In this document: piece after piece, positions 16,430 to 25,593 of the stretch
How positions within the stretch are numbered: the first letter of the stretch is position 1
How the letters are laid out: every line of letters starts with the position of its first letter
NCBI RefSeq assembly: GCF_004118375.1
Contig: NZ_SDHX01000001.1
Span: 2,855,693-2,919,692, forward strand
Direction: 5' to 3'
Length of the DNA stretch: 64,000 nucleotides
Origin: Oleiharenicola lentus
Lineage (GTDB): Bacteria > Verrucomicrobiota > Verrucomicrobiia > Opitutales > Opitutaceae
The notes under the pieces: generated by a model
What the model was told of the DNA's origin: nothing
Database searches by the model: none
The model's input: the letters and a program-made list of their open reading frames with translations, nothing else
Made by a program: the position numbers and the translations under genes

Positions 16430-18325
16430 ATGTGCGGCATAGCCGGACTGTTCTCTCCAAAACTGTCGCCCGCTGAGCGCGAGGCGGCGGTCGGGCGCAT
16501 GGTGCAGAGGTCGGCGCACCGCGGGCCGGACGATCGCGGCTTATTCTCCGGCGGCGACGTGACGCTCGGCATGTGCCGGCTGGCCATCTTCGACCCGGCC
16601 AACGGACACCAGCCGATGACGACGCCCGACGGGCGCGTCACGCTCGTCTTCAACGGCGCGATCTACAACCACCGCGAGCTGCGCGCGGAGCTGGAGGCGG
16701 CCGGCTGGACCTTCCGCACGCACTGCGACACCGAGGTCCTGCTCGCCGCCTACGCGCACCACGGCGCGGCCTGTCTGCCGCGGTTGCGCGGGATGTTCGC
16801 CTTCGCCGCATGGGACGCCCGCGAGCGCACGCTGTTCGTCGCCCGCGATCCGCTTGGCATCAAGCCGCTTTACTACGCGCGCCTGCCCGGCGGCGGCCTC
16901 GCGTTTGCGTCCGAGCTCAGCGCCTTGCTCGCCAGCGGCCAGGTGCCGCGCGAGATCGATCCCGCCTCCGCCGGCGAATACCTCGCGTGGTTCGGCGTGC
17001 CCGCCCCGCGCACGATCTACCGCGGCACCGCCAACCTGCCGCCCGGCCACGCCCTCACGCTCGACGCGAGCGGCAATGTCCGCACGCAGGCCTGGTGGCA
17101 CCTGCCCGCCCCGGTCCAGCCCGGACGCGCCGCACGCAACTACCACGACTTCGTCCACGGACTGCGGCACCAGCTTGAGGACACCATCCGCGCGCACCGC
17201 GTAGCCGACGTGCCGGTCGGCGCTTTTCTCTCCGGCGGCCTGGACTCCACCGCCGTCGTCGGGCTCATGACGCGCCTCGGCGGCCCGAAGCTGAAGACCT
17301 TTTCCCTCGTGTTCGGCGAAGCCGGTTACTCCGAGCAGGCCGCGGCGCGCGCCTCGGCCCAGGCCTTCGGCACCGAGCACACCGAGGACCTGCTCACCGG
17401 CGCCCGCGTCGCCGCCGACCTGCCGCACCTCCTCGCGAGCTTCGACCAGCCGACCGGTGACGGGATCAACACCTACTACGCCAGCCGCCTCGCCAAGGCC
17501 GGCGGCGTGACCGTCGCGTTGTCCGGCCTCGGCGGCGACGAGTTGTTCGGCGGCTACCCGTCGTTCCGCGATCTGCCCCGGTTGAACGCCCTGCTGCCGT
17601 GGTGGCGGCGCCTGCCCGGCGGCGTGCGTCGAACGATCCTCGCTCAATTGCAGGCGCGTCCCTCGGCGCGCGCCCGCAAGCTCGCCGATTTCCTCGCGCA
17701 CGCCCGCGACCTGCACGAACTCGCCTCGCTCCAGCGCCGCGTGCTGCCCGAGACGCAGCGCCTTGCCCTCCTCGCCCCCGACGCCCGCGTGCAGGCCGGG
17801 CGGCTCGGTCCGAACCACCCGATGCTCGACGACTACGCGTTTGAGCTGTCCGGCGCCGATCCGTTTCAGATCATCAGCGGCTGGGAGCTGCGGACCTACA
17901 TGGCCGACACGCTCCTACGCGACAGCGACGTCTTCAGCATGGCGCACTCGCTGGAACTGCGCGTGCCCTTCGTGGACCGCGTGCTGCTTGAGTGGCTCTG
18001 GCCGCAGGCGACGTGGTTCAAATATGACCCTCGCCGGCTCAAGCGCGCCCTCGCCGACGCCACCTCCGACCTCGTGCCCGCCGCCGTGCGCAACCGCCCC
18101 AAGCAGGGCTTCACCCTGCCCTTCGCCCGTTGGATGCTCGCCGAACTGCGGCCGTTCCTGGAGGAAACCTTTTCTCCCGCGTCGCTCGCCCGCTGCCCGT
18201 GGCTTGATGCCGGCGCCGTGGCCACCCTCTGGCGAGACTACACCACGAAAAATGATCCGCGGGCCTGGTCGCGGGTGTGGACCGTGGCGATGCTGGTGGC
18301 GTTTGCGAATCGGAAGCCGGAATAG
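16430..18325 (+). CDS. asnB: Asparagine synthase (glutamine-hydrolysing) family amidotransferase
   Basis: A 631-residue two-domain protein. Met is followed by the nucleophilic Cys (MCGIAGLF), giving an Ntn-type glutaminase domain (about 1-215) with HRGPDD and FNGAIYNHREL. The synthetase domain has the PPi-loop motif SGGLDS at residues 268-273 and SGLGGDELFGGYP. Complete and of normal length. AsnB makes asparagine from aspartate with glutamine and ATP, but copies at the head of polysaccharide loci often amidate uronic-acid sugars. Its place directly before the glycosyltransferase and ABC-export genes makes that plausible here; it is inference. Copies of one repeat lie on both sides of the gene. 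Confidence 0.9.
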   Translation: MCGIAGLFSPKLSPAEREAAVGRMVQRSAHRGPDDRGLFSGGDVTLGMCRLAIFDPANGHQPMTTPDGRVTLVFNGAIYNHRELRAELEAAGWTFRTHCDTEVLLAAYAHHGAACLPRLRGMFAFAAWDARERTLFVARDPLGIKPLYYARLPGGGLAFASELSALLASGQVPREIDPASAGEYLAWFGVPAPRTIYRGTANLPPGHALTLDASGNVRTQAWWHLPAPVQPGRAARNYHDFVHGLRHQLEDTIRAHRVADVPVGAFLSGGLDSTAVVGLMTRLGGPKLKTFSLVFGEAGYSEQAAARASAQAFGTEHTEDLLTGARVAADLPHLLASFDQPTGDGINTYYASRLAKAGGVTVALSGLGGDELFGGYPSFRDLPRLNALLPWWRRLPGGVRRTILAQLQARPSARARKLADFLAHARDLHELASLQRRVLPETQRLALLAPDARVQAGRLGPNHPMLDDYAFELSGADPFQIISGWELRTYMADTLLRDSDVFSMAHSLELRVPFVDRVLLEWLWPQATWFKYDPRRLKRALADATSDLVPAAVRNRPKQGFTLPFARWMLAELRPFLEETFSPASLARCPWLDAGAVATLWRDYTTKNDPRAWSRVWTVAMLVAFANRKPE

Positions 18326-18345
18326 GAGCAATCCCTCGGAAGGAA

Positions 18346-18506
18346 TGGCCACAAAAAGCACAAGAAGCGCAAAAAGGAGACTTTCGGTCCACAAGCTTGG
18401 AGGAGTCTTTGCGCAATACGTGCTCAGTCAGTTTCCGACGCGAGTGCGGTCGAGCCCCCGGAACGTCACTCCGCTTTTTGCGTTTTTTGTGCTTTTTGTG
18501 GCCAAT
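18346..18506. repeat. Inverted pair of the TTTTTGTGGCCA repeat
   Basis: TGGCCACAAAAAGCACAAG... (18346-18379) and ...TTTTTTGTGCTTTTTGTGGCCA (18471-18506) are inverted copies about 90 bp apart; the right copy has the same orientation as the one at 16350. The pair fills the 198-bp gap after asnB and could form a very stable hairpin. Confidence 0.65.
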
Positions 18507-18523
18507 CGCTTTTCTGCATCGGC

Positions 18524-19642
18524 ATGAACGTCCTCCTCATGTCCCCGGAGCTTTTCCTGCACGAGGGCGGGATCGCGCGCATCATGCGGCTTTACCTGAA
18601 GGCGCTGTGCGAGACCGCCGCGCATGTGGACTCAGTCGTCCTGAATGATCGCCCCGGCCCGGAAGTGCGGCTGGCCCGCTACGCCAACGCACGTCTGGGC
18701 GAACGCATCGGCTGCGACCGACGCAAGCTCGCCTTCGTGCGCCAGACCCTGCGGTTGGCCAAGCGGGCCGACCTCCTCGTGTGCGCGCACCTGCACCACC
18801 TGCCCATCGCATGGCTAGCGCAGCGGTTCAACTCGCGCCTGCGCTACTGCCTCGTGGCCCATGGTATCGAGGTCTGGCGTCCTTATTCCGCATTGGAGCG
18901 TCGCGCACTGCTCGGTGCCCACCGCATCCTCTGCGTCAGCGAATACACCCGCCGCCAATTGCTGCGCTTCCTCCCGGCGCTCTCGCCCGAGCGACTCGTC
19001 GTCGTGCCCAACACGCTCGACCCGCACTTTGCGCCGCAGAATCGCGACGCATGGGGCGCGAGTTCTGCGGACGCATCCCGGGCGGCGAGCACGCCGCAAC
19101 GGGACGCCGTTCCCTTCGCGCTGCCCCGCATCCTCACGGTCGGACGCCTCTCCGCCGCCGACGCCTACAAGGGCTTCGACACGCTCATCGAAGCGCTGCC
19201 GGCCATCCGTCGCGAATACCCCGCCGCCCGCCTGCGCATCGTCGGGACGGGCGACGACCAACCGCGCCTCACCGCGCTCGCCCAGCGCCTCGGCGTGCAA
19301 GGCTCGGTGGACTTCCTCGGCCCCGTTGAGGACGACGCCCTGCGCCTCGAATACACGGCCTGCGACCTGTTCGCCCTGCCCAGCCGCCGCGAGGGTTTCG
19401 GGCTCGTTTACCTGGAGGCCATGATTCACGGCAAACCCTGCCTCGCCGCCCGGGCCGGCGGCGCCCCGGAGGTCGTCAACGACACCGTCGGCCGGCTGGT
19501 CGAATACGGCAACATTCCCGAGATCGCCGCCGCCGTGGACGAACTGGTGCGCTCGCCCCGTGATTCGGAGATTGTGCGCCGGCACGCCGCCGCGTTTGCT
19601 TTTCCCGTGTTCGCCCAGCGCCTCGCCGCCGTCCTCGCCTGA
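18524..19642 (+). CDS. Glycosyltransferase family 4
   Basis: A 372-residue GT-B fold enzyme. The N-terminal domain begins MNVLLMSPELFLHEGGIARI, and the C-terminal Rossmann domain has ILTVGRLSAADAYKGFDTLI and the retaining GT4 signature EGFGLVYLEAM (the E-x7-E motif) near residue 290. It should transfer a nucleotide-activated sugar to a lipid-linked acceptor at the cytosolic membrane face. It is the first glycosyltransferase of the locus, two bases before the wzm gene. Donor and linkage cannot be read from sequence. Confidence 0.88.
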   Translation: MNVLLMSPELFLHEGGIARIMRLYLKALCETAAHVDSVVLNDRPGPEVRLARYANARLGERIGCDRRKLAFVRQTLRLAKRADLLVCAHLHHLPIAWLAQRFNSRLRYCLVAHGIEVWRPYSALERRALLGAHRILCVSEYTRRQLLRFLPALSPERLVVVPNTLDPHFAPQNRDAWGASSADASRAASTPQRDAVPFALPRILTVGRLSAADAYKGFDTLIEALPAIRREYPAARLRIVGTGDDQPRLTALAQRLGVQGSVDFLGPVEDDALRLEYTACDLFALPSRREGFGLVYLEAMIHGKPCLAARAGGAPEVVNDTVGRLVEYGNIPEIAAAVDELVRSPRDSEIVRRHAAAFAFPVFAQRLAAVLA

Positions 19643-19644
19643 CG

Positions 19645-20475
19645 ATGTCCCAACCGCCAACACCCGAACTCGTGCTCGAAGCCGGCCGCTCATCGCGGCA
19701 CTACTGGTCCGACCTCTGGCGCTACCGTGAACTCCTCGGCTTCCTCGCGTGGCGCGACATCAAGGTGCGTTACAAGCAGGCGGCGCTCGGCATTGCCTGG
19801 GCGGTCATCCAGCCCGTGGTGCAGACCGTGCTGCTTACCTTCGTCTTCGGCAAACTGGCCAAGATGCCCGACGGCGGCCTGCCCTACCCGCTCATCGTGC
19901 TCGCCGGCCTGCTGCCGTGGCAATTGTTCACCTCGGCCTTCAACGGCGCGGGCAACAGCCTCGTCGGCAACTCACATCTCATCTCGAAGGTCTATTTTCC
20001 GCGGCTGGTCGTGCCGCTCTCGTCGCTGGCCGTGGCCCTGATAGATTTTGGCATCATGCTGGTGCTGACCCTCACGGTGATGGCCGGATTCGGCATCTAC
20101 CCTGCGTGGCAGCTGCTTCTGCTTCCGCTGTTTTTGCTGCTGGGGCTGTTGATTGCACTCGGCGCCGGTCTCTGGATCGCCGCGCTCACCGTCAAGTTCC
20201 GGGACTTCCGCTTCATCACCCCGTTCATCCTGCAGATCGGCATGTTTGTGACGCCCGTCGGCTTCCGCACCGACCACCTGCCCAACTGGCGCGACCTGCT
20301 GGCGCTCAACCCGCTGGCCGGCGTCGTGGACGGGGTGCGCTGGAGCCTGCTCGGCGGTCGCACCGAACTCTATCTGCCCGGCCTCGCCTCCTCGGTGGTC
20401 GTGGCCGCCATCCTGCTCGTGACCGGGCTCTGGTATTTTCGCAAAACCGAGCGCCAGTTCGCGGACATCATCTGA
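19645..20475 (+). CDS. wzm: ABC-2 type polysaccharide export permease (Wzm)
   Basis: A 276-residue membrane protein of the ABC2_membrane/KpsM-Wzm family. The cytosolic N-terminus has LLGFLAWRDIKVRYKQ and AALGIAWAVIQP, typical of polysaccharide exporters. About six helices follow, including LIVLAGLLPWQLF and TPFILQIGMFVTPVGF. It forms the channel of the exporter whose ATPase is the next gene, two bases downstream. The known role of the family is movement of lipid-linked O-antigen, teichoic acid or capsule across the inner membrane. Confidence 0.92.
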   Translation: MSQPPTPELVLEAGRSSRHYWSDLWRYRELLGFLAWRDIKVRYKQAALGIAWAVIQPVVQTVLLTFVFGKLAKMPDGGLPYPLIVLAGLLPWQLFTSAFNGAGNSLVGNSHLISKVYFPRLVVPLSSLAVALIDFGIMLVLTLTVMAGFGIYPAWQLLLLPLFLLLGLLIALGAGLWIAALTVKFRDFRFITPFILQIGMFVTPVGFRTDHLPNWRDLLALNPLAGVVDGVRWSLLGGRTELYLPGLASSVVVAAILLVTGLWYFRKTERQFADII

Positions 20476-20477
20476 GC

Positions 20478-21740
20478 ATGCCCTCGCCCGCCATTGAAGT
20501 TTCCGGTCTGAGCAAGCGTTACGTGATCCAGCATGAGTCGCGGCACGACAGCCTGCGCGACACGCTCCACCACACGGCGCGCAAGCTCTGGCGTCGTTTC
20601 CGCTGGGGCACGGGCTTCGAGACCGAGGAGTTCTGGGCGTTGCGCGACGTCTCCTTCGCCGTGCAACCGGGCGAGGTGGTCGGCATCATCGGCCGCAATG
20701 GCGCCGGCAAATCCACGCTCCTGAAGGTGCTCTCCCGCATCACCGAGCCCACGGCCGGCTCGGTCCGGCTCCGCGGCCGGATCGCCTCGCTGCTCGAAGT
20801 CGGCACCGGCTTCCATCCCGACCTGAGCGGCCGGGAGAACATCTTCCTCAACGGCGCCATCCTCGGCATGTCGCGGGCCGAAATCACGCGGAAGTTCGAC
20901 GAGATCGTGGCCTTTGCCGAGATCGAGCGATTCCTCGACACGCCGGTGAAACGCTACTCCAGCGGCATGTATGTGCGCCTAGCCTTCGCCGTCGCCGCCC
21001 ACCTCGAACCCGAGATCCTCATCATCGACGAGGTCCTCGCCGTGGGCGACGCCCAGTTCCAGAAAAAGTGCCTCGGCAAGATGCAGGAGGTCGCCCAGGG
21101 CGGCGGCCGCACCGTGCTGTTTGTCAGCCATAACATGGGCGTGATCGCCAACCTGTGTTCGCGTGTCATCATGCTGGGCGAGGGCCGGGTTCTCACCGAC
21201 GGCACGACCTCGGCGGGCGTCAACGCCTACATCCAGGCCGCAGCCCACCACGCGGGAGAGGCCACCTGGCGGGAGGACGACCCGGTGGCCGGCAACGAGC
21301 GGATGCGGCTGCACGCCGCGCGCGTCACCGTGGCCGGGCGCACCGCGGCGGAGGTTCCGATCGATCAGGATGCGGTCGTCGAGTTTGACTTTGCCGTGAC
21401 GGGCGCGCGTCGCCGGGTGTCCACGAGCATCCACCTGTTCGACAAACAGGGTGTCTGGGTGCTCTGCTCGGGCCCGGCCAGCGCGGAACTCGATCCCGGC
21501 GCCTACCGCCACCGGGTCACGCTGCCCGGCAACCTGCTCAACGACGGGCTCTACCAGGTCAGCATCATCCTCCTGACGGATGTGACCAACATCCAGGTCC
21601 AGGTGCGCGACGCTGTTTCCTTCACCGTGCATGAGACCGGGGTCGGCCGCGAGGAATACGGCGGAGTGATCAACGGCTGCGTTCGCCCTCAGCTGCGCTG
21701 GCAGTCCGTCCCGCTGCCCCCCACCCCGTCGTCCGCCTAG
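20478..21740 (+). CDS. wzt: Polysaccharide ABC transporter ATPase with C-terminal sugar-binding domain (Wzt)
   Basis: A 420-residue ATPase. Walker A GRNGAGKST at 72-80, signature YSSGM near 160-164, Walker B ILIIDE at about 180-185, and the H-loop VSHNMG near 216. Residues from about 245 to the end form a beta-rich extension (for example VVEFDFAVTGARR and STSIHLFDKQGVWVL), as in Wzt proteins whose C-terminal domain recognises the finished glycan. The ATG at 20478 is two bases after the wzm stop; the frame is open far upstream but only as a shadow of wzm. A long Wzt implies glycan-specific export of a chain completed inside the cell. Confidence 0.93.
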   Translation: MPSPAIEVSGLSKRYVIQHESRHDSLRDTLHHTARKLWRRFRWGTGFETEEFWALRDVSFAVQPGEVVGIIGRNGAGKSTLLKVLSRITEPTAGSVRLRGRIASLLEVGTGFHPDLSGRENIFLNGAILGMSRAEITRKFDEIVAFAEIERFLDTPVKRYSSGMYVRLAFAVAAHLEPEILIIDEVLAVGDAQFQKKCLGKMQEVAQGGGRTVLFVSHNMGVIANLCSRVIMLGEGRVLTDGTTSAGVNAYIQAAAHHAGEATWREDDPVAGNERMRLHAARVTVAGRTAAEVPIDQDAVVEFDFAVTGARRRVSTSIHLFDKQGVWVLCSGPASAELDPGAYRHRVTLPGNLLNDGLYQVSIILLTDVTNIQVQVRDAVSFTVHETGVGREEYGGVINGCVRPQLRWQSVPLPPTPSSA

Positions 21741-21765
21741 GTGCCGCCCGCCGTCCGTCTCCGCC

Positions 21766-22812
21766 ATGCCCACGGCTCCGCTGCTCTCCATCTGCATCCC
21801 CACCTACAACCGGGCTGACGTGCTGGAGCCGGCGCTGGCCCATCTCATGGAAACGCGCCGGCCCTACATCGAGCGGATCGAGGTGGTGGTGGTGGACAAT
21901 GCCTCCACCGACCGCACGCCCGCGGTGGTGGCCCGGTGGGCGGGCGAAGCGAACTTCCGGGCGGTGCGCCGGTCGGTCGGCATTTCCGGCAACGCGAACA
22001 TCGTGACCACACCGCGCGAATACGCCTCGGGCGAGTTCTTCTGGGTCATTGGCGACGACGATCTGATCCTGCCCGGCAGTCTACCGTTGCTGCTGGAACT
22101 GCTCGGGAAGAATCCGGACCTCGACCACTTCGTGCTGAACTACACGCACGGCAGCTATGAGGAATGCTGCCGGCTGCGCACGGAGAATGATCCCGGCTAT
22201 GAACCGCCGGAGGAAAGCCTCGCCTGTCCGGACCGGCGGCTCGTCCGGCAGGACTCGATCGCGCGGGTCCTGGAGGCGACCGAGGGGAATTTTCAGTTTC
22301 CCAGCCATGTGGTCGGCCACGTCACCCGCACCCGACGCTGGCGCGAGATCCGGTTGCCCAACGAACCGTTGCAGCAGGCGGCGCTCTTCGACACTTTGGA
22401 AGACACCTTTCCGCACCTCGTGCTCCTGTTCAACGCGGCGCAGCGCCGCCCCGTGTTCTACTGCGGGCGCCCGCTGGCCTTCGCGAGCCTGGGCGCGCAA
22501 GAATGGGCCCGGCCTCGGTGGTTTGATTTCTTCTACCGCTGCCACGAACTCCGTGCCCGCTGGCGGCAACTGGGCGTGGCACCCGACCACCTGAGCCTGA
22601 TGCACCGGCGCTGGATCGGACAATGGACGGGTGATCTGCACCGGTTCTGGTTTTTGGAAAGCGGGCCAACCATCCGCCCGGGCCTGCTAGCGAAGTTCAT
22701 CTGGCGCTCACTGCCGGAACCCGCGGCGCTGGCACGGCGCCTGTTGCCCCTGCTGGCCCGCAAGATCAAACGCAGCCTGCGCGGAACCCCGGGACCGGCC
22801 CGCGCCGCGTAA
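21766..22812 (+). CDS. Glycosyltransferase family 2
   Basis: A 348-residue GT-A enzyme. LLSICIPTYNRADVLEPAL opens the nucleotide-binding fold, VVVVDNASTDRTPAV follows, and the metal-binding acidic run is IGDDDLILPGS near residue 90. The C-terminal third is Arg-rich (RKIKRSLRGTPG), which would favour contact with the inner leaflet. A peripheral membrane position and transfer of one sugar to the lipid-linked chain are inferred from the family. Unusually for this locus it is not overlapped by its neighbours. Confidence 0.85.
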   Translation: MPTAPLLSICIPTYNRADVLEPALAHLMETRRPYIERIEVVVVDNASTDRTPAVVARWAGEANFRAVRRSVGISGNANIVTTPREYASGEFFWVIGDDDLILPGSLPLLLELLGKNPDLDHFVLNYTHGSYEECCRLRTENDPGYEPPEESLACPDRRLVRQDSIARVLEATEGNFQFPSHVVGHVTRTRRWREIRLPNEPLQQAALFDTLEDTFPHLVLLFNAAQRRPVFYCGRPLAFASLGAQEWARPRWFDFFYRCHELRARWRQLGVAPDHLSLMHRRWIGQWTGDLHRFWFLESGPTIRPGLLAKFIWRSLPEPAALARRLLPLLARKIKRSLRGTPGPARAA

Positions 22813-22867
22813 TCGCCGAAGCTTGCCCCGCCAACCCCGCCCCGCCCATCCTTTCGCCTTCCCCGCG

Positions 22868-24028
22868 ATGAAATCCAAGCCGCAAGGTCCGATCGAAACC
22901 GCCAGCCAGGCGGCCCGTCGCCTTGCCACCCGGTGCTTCGGAGCCGGTCCGTCCGGCGTGATCGAGCCCTTTGCCTGGCACCTCCGGCGCCAGCACCCGG
23001 GCCAGCGCCGCAGCCTGTCACAACCCGAACGCCTCACCGGCATCATCAGCCAAGCCGCGGGTGAGTCCTGTGCGTTTGAACCGTTCCGCGTCCTCGCTCC
23101 CGATGGGACGGTCCGCGCGTTGTCCGTGACCCACCCGCCGACCGCCAGCGCGGGGATCGCCCCGGGGCCGGCCGCCACGATATTCAGCCTGTGCCCGGGA
23201 GCAGTGGCCGGGAACGACTGCGTCGTTTATTGCCCCGAGACCCGGGTGGCGGTGGAGGAAAGCATCAGGCAGTGGGACACGCCGGTTTCCCATCATCCGT
23301 TGTTTGCTGCGCCGCGTTTCCCCCGGGCGGAGACCCTGCCCGGAGTCGGCCTCGTGCTGGGGGTGCTCTCGATCGAATCGTTCTACCACTTTCTGCTCGA
23401 GTGCCTGCCCAAACTCGCCCTGTGCCGGCCGTGGTGGGATTCCATCGATCACTTTATCGTCAACGGCAGGGCCGGTGGATTCGCCGAACGCTGGCTGATC
23501 CATGCCGGCATCCCCGCCGCGAAGCTGCGCTGGCTGGGCGATCTCGGCCACTACCGTTGCGACCAGCTGCTCTTCACCGGCCCTTTGACCGGACACCACT
23601 ACGCCACCCCGGCCGTGCTCCGACACCTGCACTCGCTCTGGCCTCGCGGAGAAACGGGGCCCGCGGCCAACCGGCGGCTCTGGATTTCCCGACGCGGCGC
23701 CTCCGAGCGCGACCTGCGCTGGGAATCGGCGCTGCTGGCCCAGCTCCCCGGTTTTGAAACCGTGGTCCTGCAGGATCTTTCCCCCGCGGAACAGATCGGC
23801 CTGATGCGCACGGCCCGAGTCATCGCGGGCCCGCACGGCGCCGGACTCGCGGGCCTGGTCTTTGCTCCCGCCGGCACGCAGGTCTGGGAGTTCTGCGAGA
23901 CCTCCGCCCCCGGGGCGAACACCTTCTACTCCCGCCTCGCGCAGGTCGCCGGACTCAGGCATTGCGCCGTGCAGATTGATTTTCAGAAGGAGTCCGATGT
24001 CCGCTGGTTGCAGCCTCATTTCGCCTGA
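22868..24028 (+). CDS. Glycosyltransferase family 61-like (DUF563) protein
   Basis: A 386-residue protein of the DUF563/GT61 type. The best marks are in the second half: RLWISRRGASERDLRWE, QIGLMRTARVIAGPHGAGL and LVFAPAGTQVWEF, where GPHGAGL and the following hydrophobic strand are the family signature. The first half has SIESFYHFLLECLPKLAL, also typical. The ATG at 22868 is chosen over a TTG at 22823. Bacterial members occur in capsule and O-antigen loci, presumably as inverting sugar transferases; the donor is unknown. Confidence 0.78.
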   Translation: MKSKPQGPIETASQAARRLATRCFGAGPSGVIEPFAWHLRRQHPGQRRSLSQPERLTGIISQAAGESCAFEPFRVLAPDGTVRALSVTHPPTASAGIAPGPAATIFSLCPGAVAGNDCVVYCPETRVAVEESIRQWDTPVSHHPLFAAPRFPRAETLPGVGLVLGVLSIESFYHFLLECLPKLALCRPWWDSIDHFIVNGRAGGFAERWLIHAGIPAAKLRWLGDLGHYRCDQLLFTGPLTGHHYATPAVLRHLHSLWPRGETGPAANRRLWISRRGASERDLRWESALLAQLPGFETVVLQDLSPAEQIGLMRTARVIAGPHGAGLAGLVFAPAGTQVWEFCETSAPGANTFYSRLAQVAGLRHCAVQIDFQKESDVRWLQPHFA

Positions 24029-24039
24029 ACCCCCATCCC

Positions 24040-24624
24040 ATGACCCGGCAACTGCAGTCACTGTTTCACCACGGCAGCCACCTTTGCGGGCGCTGGCGCG
24101 CGTGGCTGGCCTCGTTGAGCGGCGTAAAATCCGCGGCGGCCGTCACCCTCGGCCGGAACTGCGAGGTCGCGCTCGGACCGGCGCCCGGACGCCGCGGGAT
24201 CATCGAACTCGGCGAAGGCACCCGGCTGCAACACGGCGTGCTGCTCCATCCCTACGGCGGTCGCATCTCCGTCGGCCGTGATGTCTTCATCGGACCCGGC
24301 GCCGTCATCTACGGTCACGGCGGCGTCGAGATCGGCGACGAAACCCTCGTCTCGATGCATTGCCGGATCCTCTCCTCCAACCACACCGTTCCGCCGGCCG
24401 GCACGCCCATCCGTTCCCAGCCCGACCTGTTGCTCCCGACCAAGATCGGCCGCGATGTCTGGCTCGGCGCCGCGGTGACCGTGCTCGGCGGTGTGACCAT
24501 CGGTGACGGTTGTGTGGTTGGCGCCGGCTCGGTCGTGACCCGCGATTTGCCGCCCGGCGCCATCGCCTACGGCAGTCCCGCCGAGGTCCGTCGGTTCCGC
24601 GACGGCAGCTCCGCCCAGACCTGA
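24040..24624 (+). CDS. Hexapeptide-repeat acyltransferase (LbH fold)
   Basis: A 194-residue left-handed beta-helix protein. Hexapeptide repeats run from about residue 45 to 175 (GRDVFIGPGAVIYGHG, IGRDVWLGAAVTVLGG, IGDGCVVGAGSVV), with the catalytic His in the MHCRILSSNHTV segment. It ends with LPPGAIAYGSPAEVRR, typical of the maa/WcaF/NodL-type O-acetyltransferases. It probably O-acetylates a sugar of the exported polymer from acetyl-CoA in the cytosol. Its stop overlaps the start of the next gene (TGATG at 24622-24626). Confidence 0.87.
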   Translation: MTRQLQSLFHHGSHLCGRWRAWLASLSGVKSAAAVTLGRNCEVALGPAPGRRGIIELGEGTRLQHGVLLHPYGGRISVGRDVFIGPGAVIYGHGGVEIGDETLVSMHCRILSSNHTVPPAGTPIRSQPDLLLPTKIGRDVWLGAAVTVLGGVTIGDGCVVGAGSVVTRDLPPGAIAYGSPAEVRRFRDGSSAQT

Positions 24625-25577
24625 TGCCCAACCCACGGCTCACGGTGGTCGTCCCGGCGCACAACCCCCATCCGGGACGGCTGCACCGCACGCTCACCGG
24701 ACTGCGCGCGCAGAGCTTGGCCGCGTCCGAATGGGAGTGCCTGCTGGTGGACAACGCCTCGTCACCGGCGGTCGCAGCGGAAGCCCTGGTGGAAACGGCC
24801 CCGGCCGGATTGCGAATCCTCCGCGAGCCAGTCGCCGGACTGACCCACGCCCGTGTTCGAGGTTTCACCGAGGCCCGCGGGGATTTCGCCGTGCTGGTGG
24901 ACGATGACAACGTGCTGGCCCCGGATTATCTCGCCCAAGTGGTCGCGCTGTTCTCCGAGCATCCGCGCGTTGGCGTGCTCGGCGGCAAGTCGCAACCGGA
25001 GTTCGAATCCCCACCCGCCGACTGGACCGCCGAATTTCACGGCCTGCTCGCCCTGCGCGATCTCGGCGACCAACCGCTGATTTCAAGCGGACTCCGTCCC
25101 GCCGGCGCCAGCCACCACGCCTATCCCGGCTTCGCACCCATCGGCGCCGGCATGGCGATCCGGCGAGCGGCCTGGGAAGCTTGGCTCAAGTCGCCCACCC
25201 GCCACCAACTCTCCGACCGGCGCGGCACCGAGCTGACTTCCGGGGGCGACAACGACATCGTCCTCTGCGCCATGAAAGCCGGCTGGGAAGCGGGCTACTT
25301 TCCGACCCTGCGCCTCACCCACCTCATCCCACCGGGGCGCACGACGCCCGACTACCTTGCGCGACTTAACCGTGCCATCCAACAATCGTGGATGCGGGTG
25401 CTTTCGCTTCACGGGGCCAATCCGTTTGCCCCGCTCAGTCCCATGGACGCCAGCCTGCGCAAACTGAAGGCCTGGTTCAGCCATCGCGCCTGGAGCCGCA
25501 ACGCGCCCTACATTCGCTGGCAGGGTGCCTGCGGCCACTTCGACGGTCGCGTTAAATCACCCGCTGTTTCCAGCTGA
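24624..25577 (+). CDS. Glycosyltransferase family 2
   Basis: A 317-residue GT-A glycosyltransferase: RLTVVVPAHNPHPGRLHR at the start, LLVDNASSP, and the divalent-metal motif VDDDNVLAPDYL near residue 92. FAPIGAGMAIRRAAWE is the acceptor-side motif common in GT2 enzymes. The ATG at 24624 overlaps the stop of the acyltransferase by one base; a longer frame from 24510 would only repeat acyltransferase DNA. Role: addition of one sugar in the glycan; specificity unknown. Confidence 0.87.
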   Translation: MPNPRLTVVVPAHNPHPGRLHRTLTGLRAQSLAASEWECLLVDNASSPAVAAEALVETAPAGLRILREPVAGLTHARVRGFTEARGDFAVLVDDDNVLAPDYLAQVVALFSEHPRVGVLGGKSQPEFESPPADWTAEFHGLLALRDLGDQPLISSGLRPAGASHHAYPGFAPIGAGMAIRRAAWEAWLKSPTRHQLSDRRGTELTSGGDNDIVLCAMKAGWEAGYFPTLRLTHLIPPGRTTPDYLARLNRAIQQSWMRVLSLHGANPFAPLSPMDASLRKLKAWFSHRAWSRNAPYIRWQGACGHFDGRVKSPAVSS

Positions 25578-25593
25578 CCCGCTCCTCCCCGCC

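Noticed and set aside
19749-20477. N-terminal extension of the Wzt reading frame through the wzm gene
   Set aside because: The extension is Arg/His/Ala-rich and out of frame with wzm. The ATG at 20478 gives a standard Wzt start two bases after the wzm stop.
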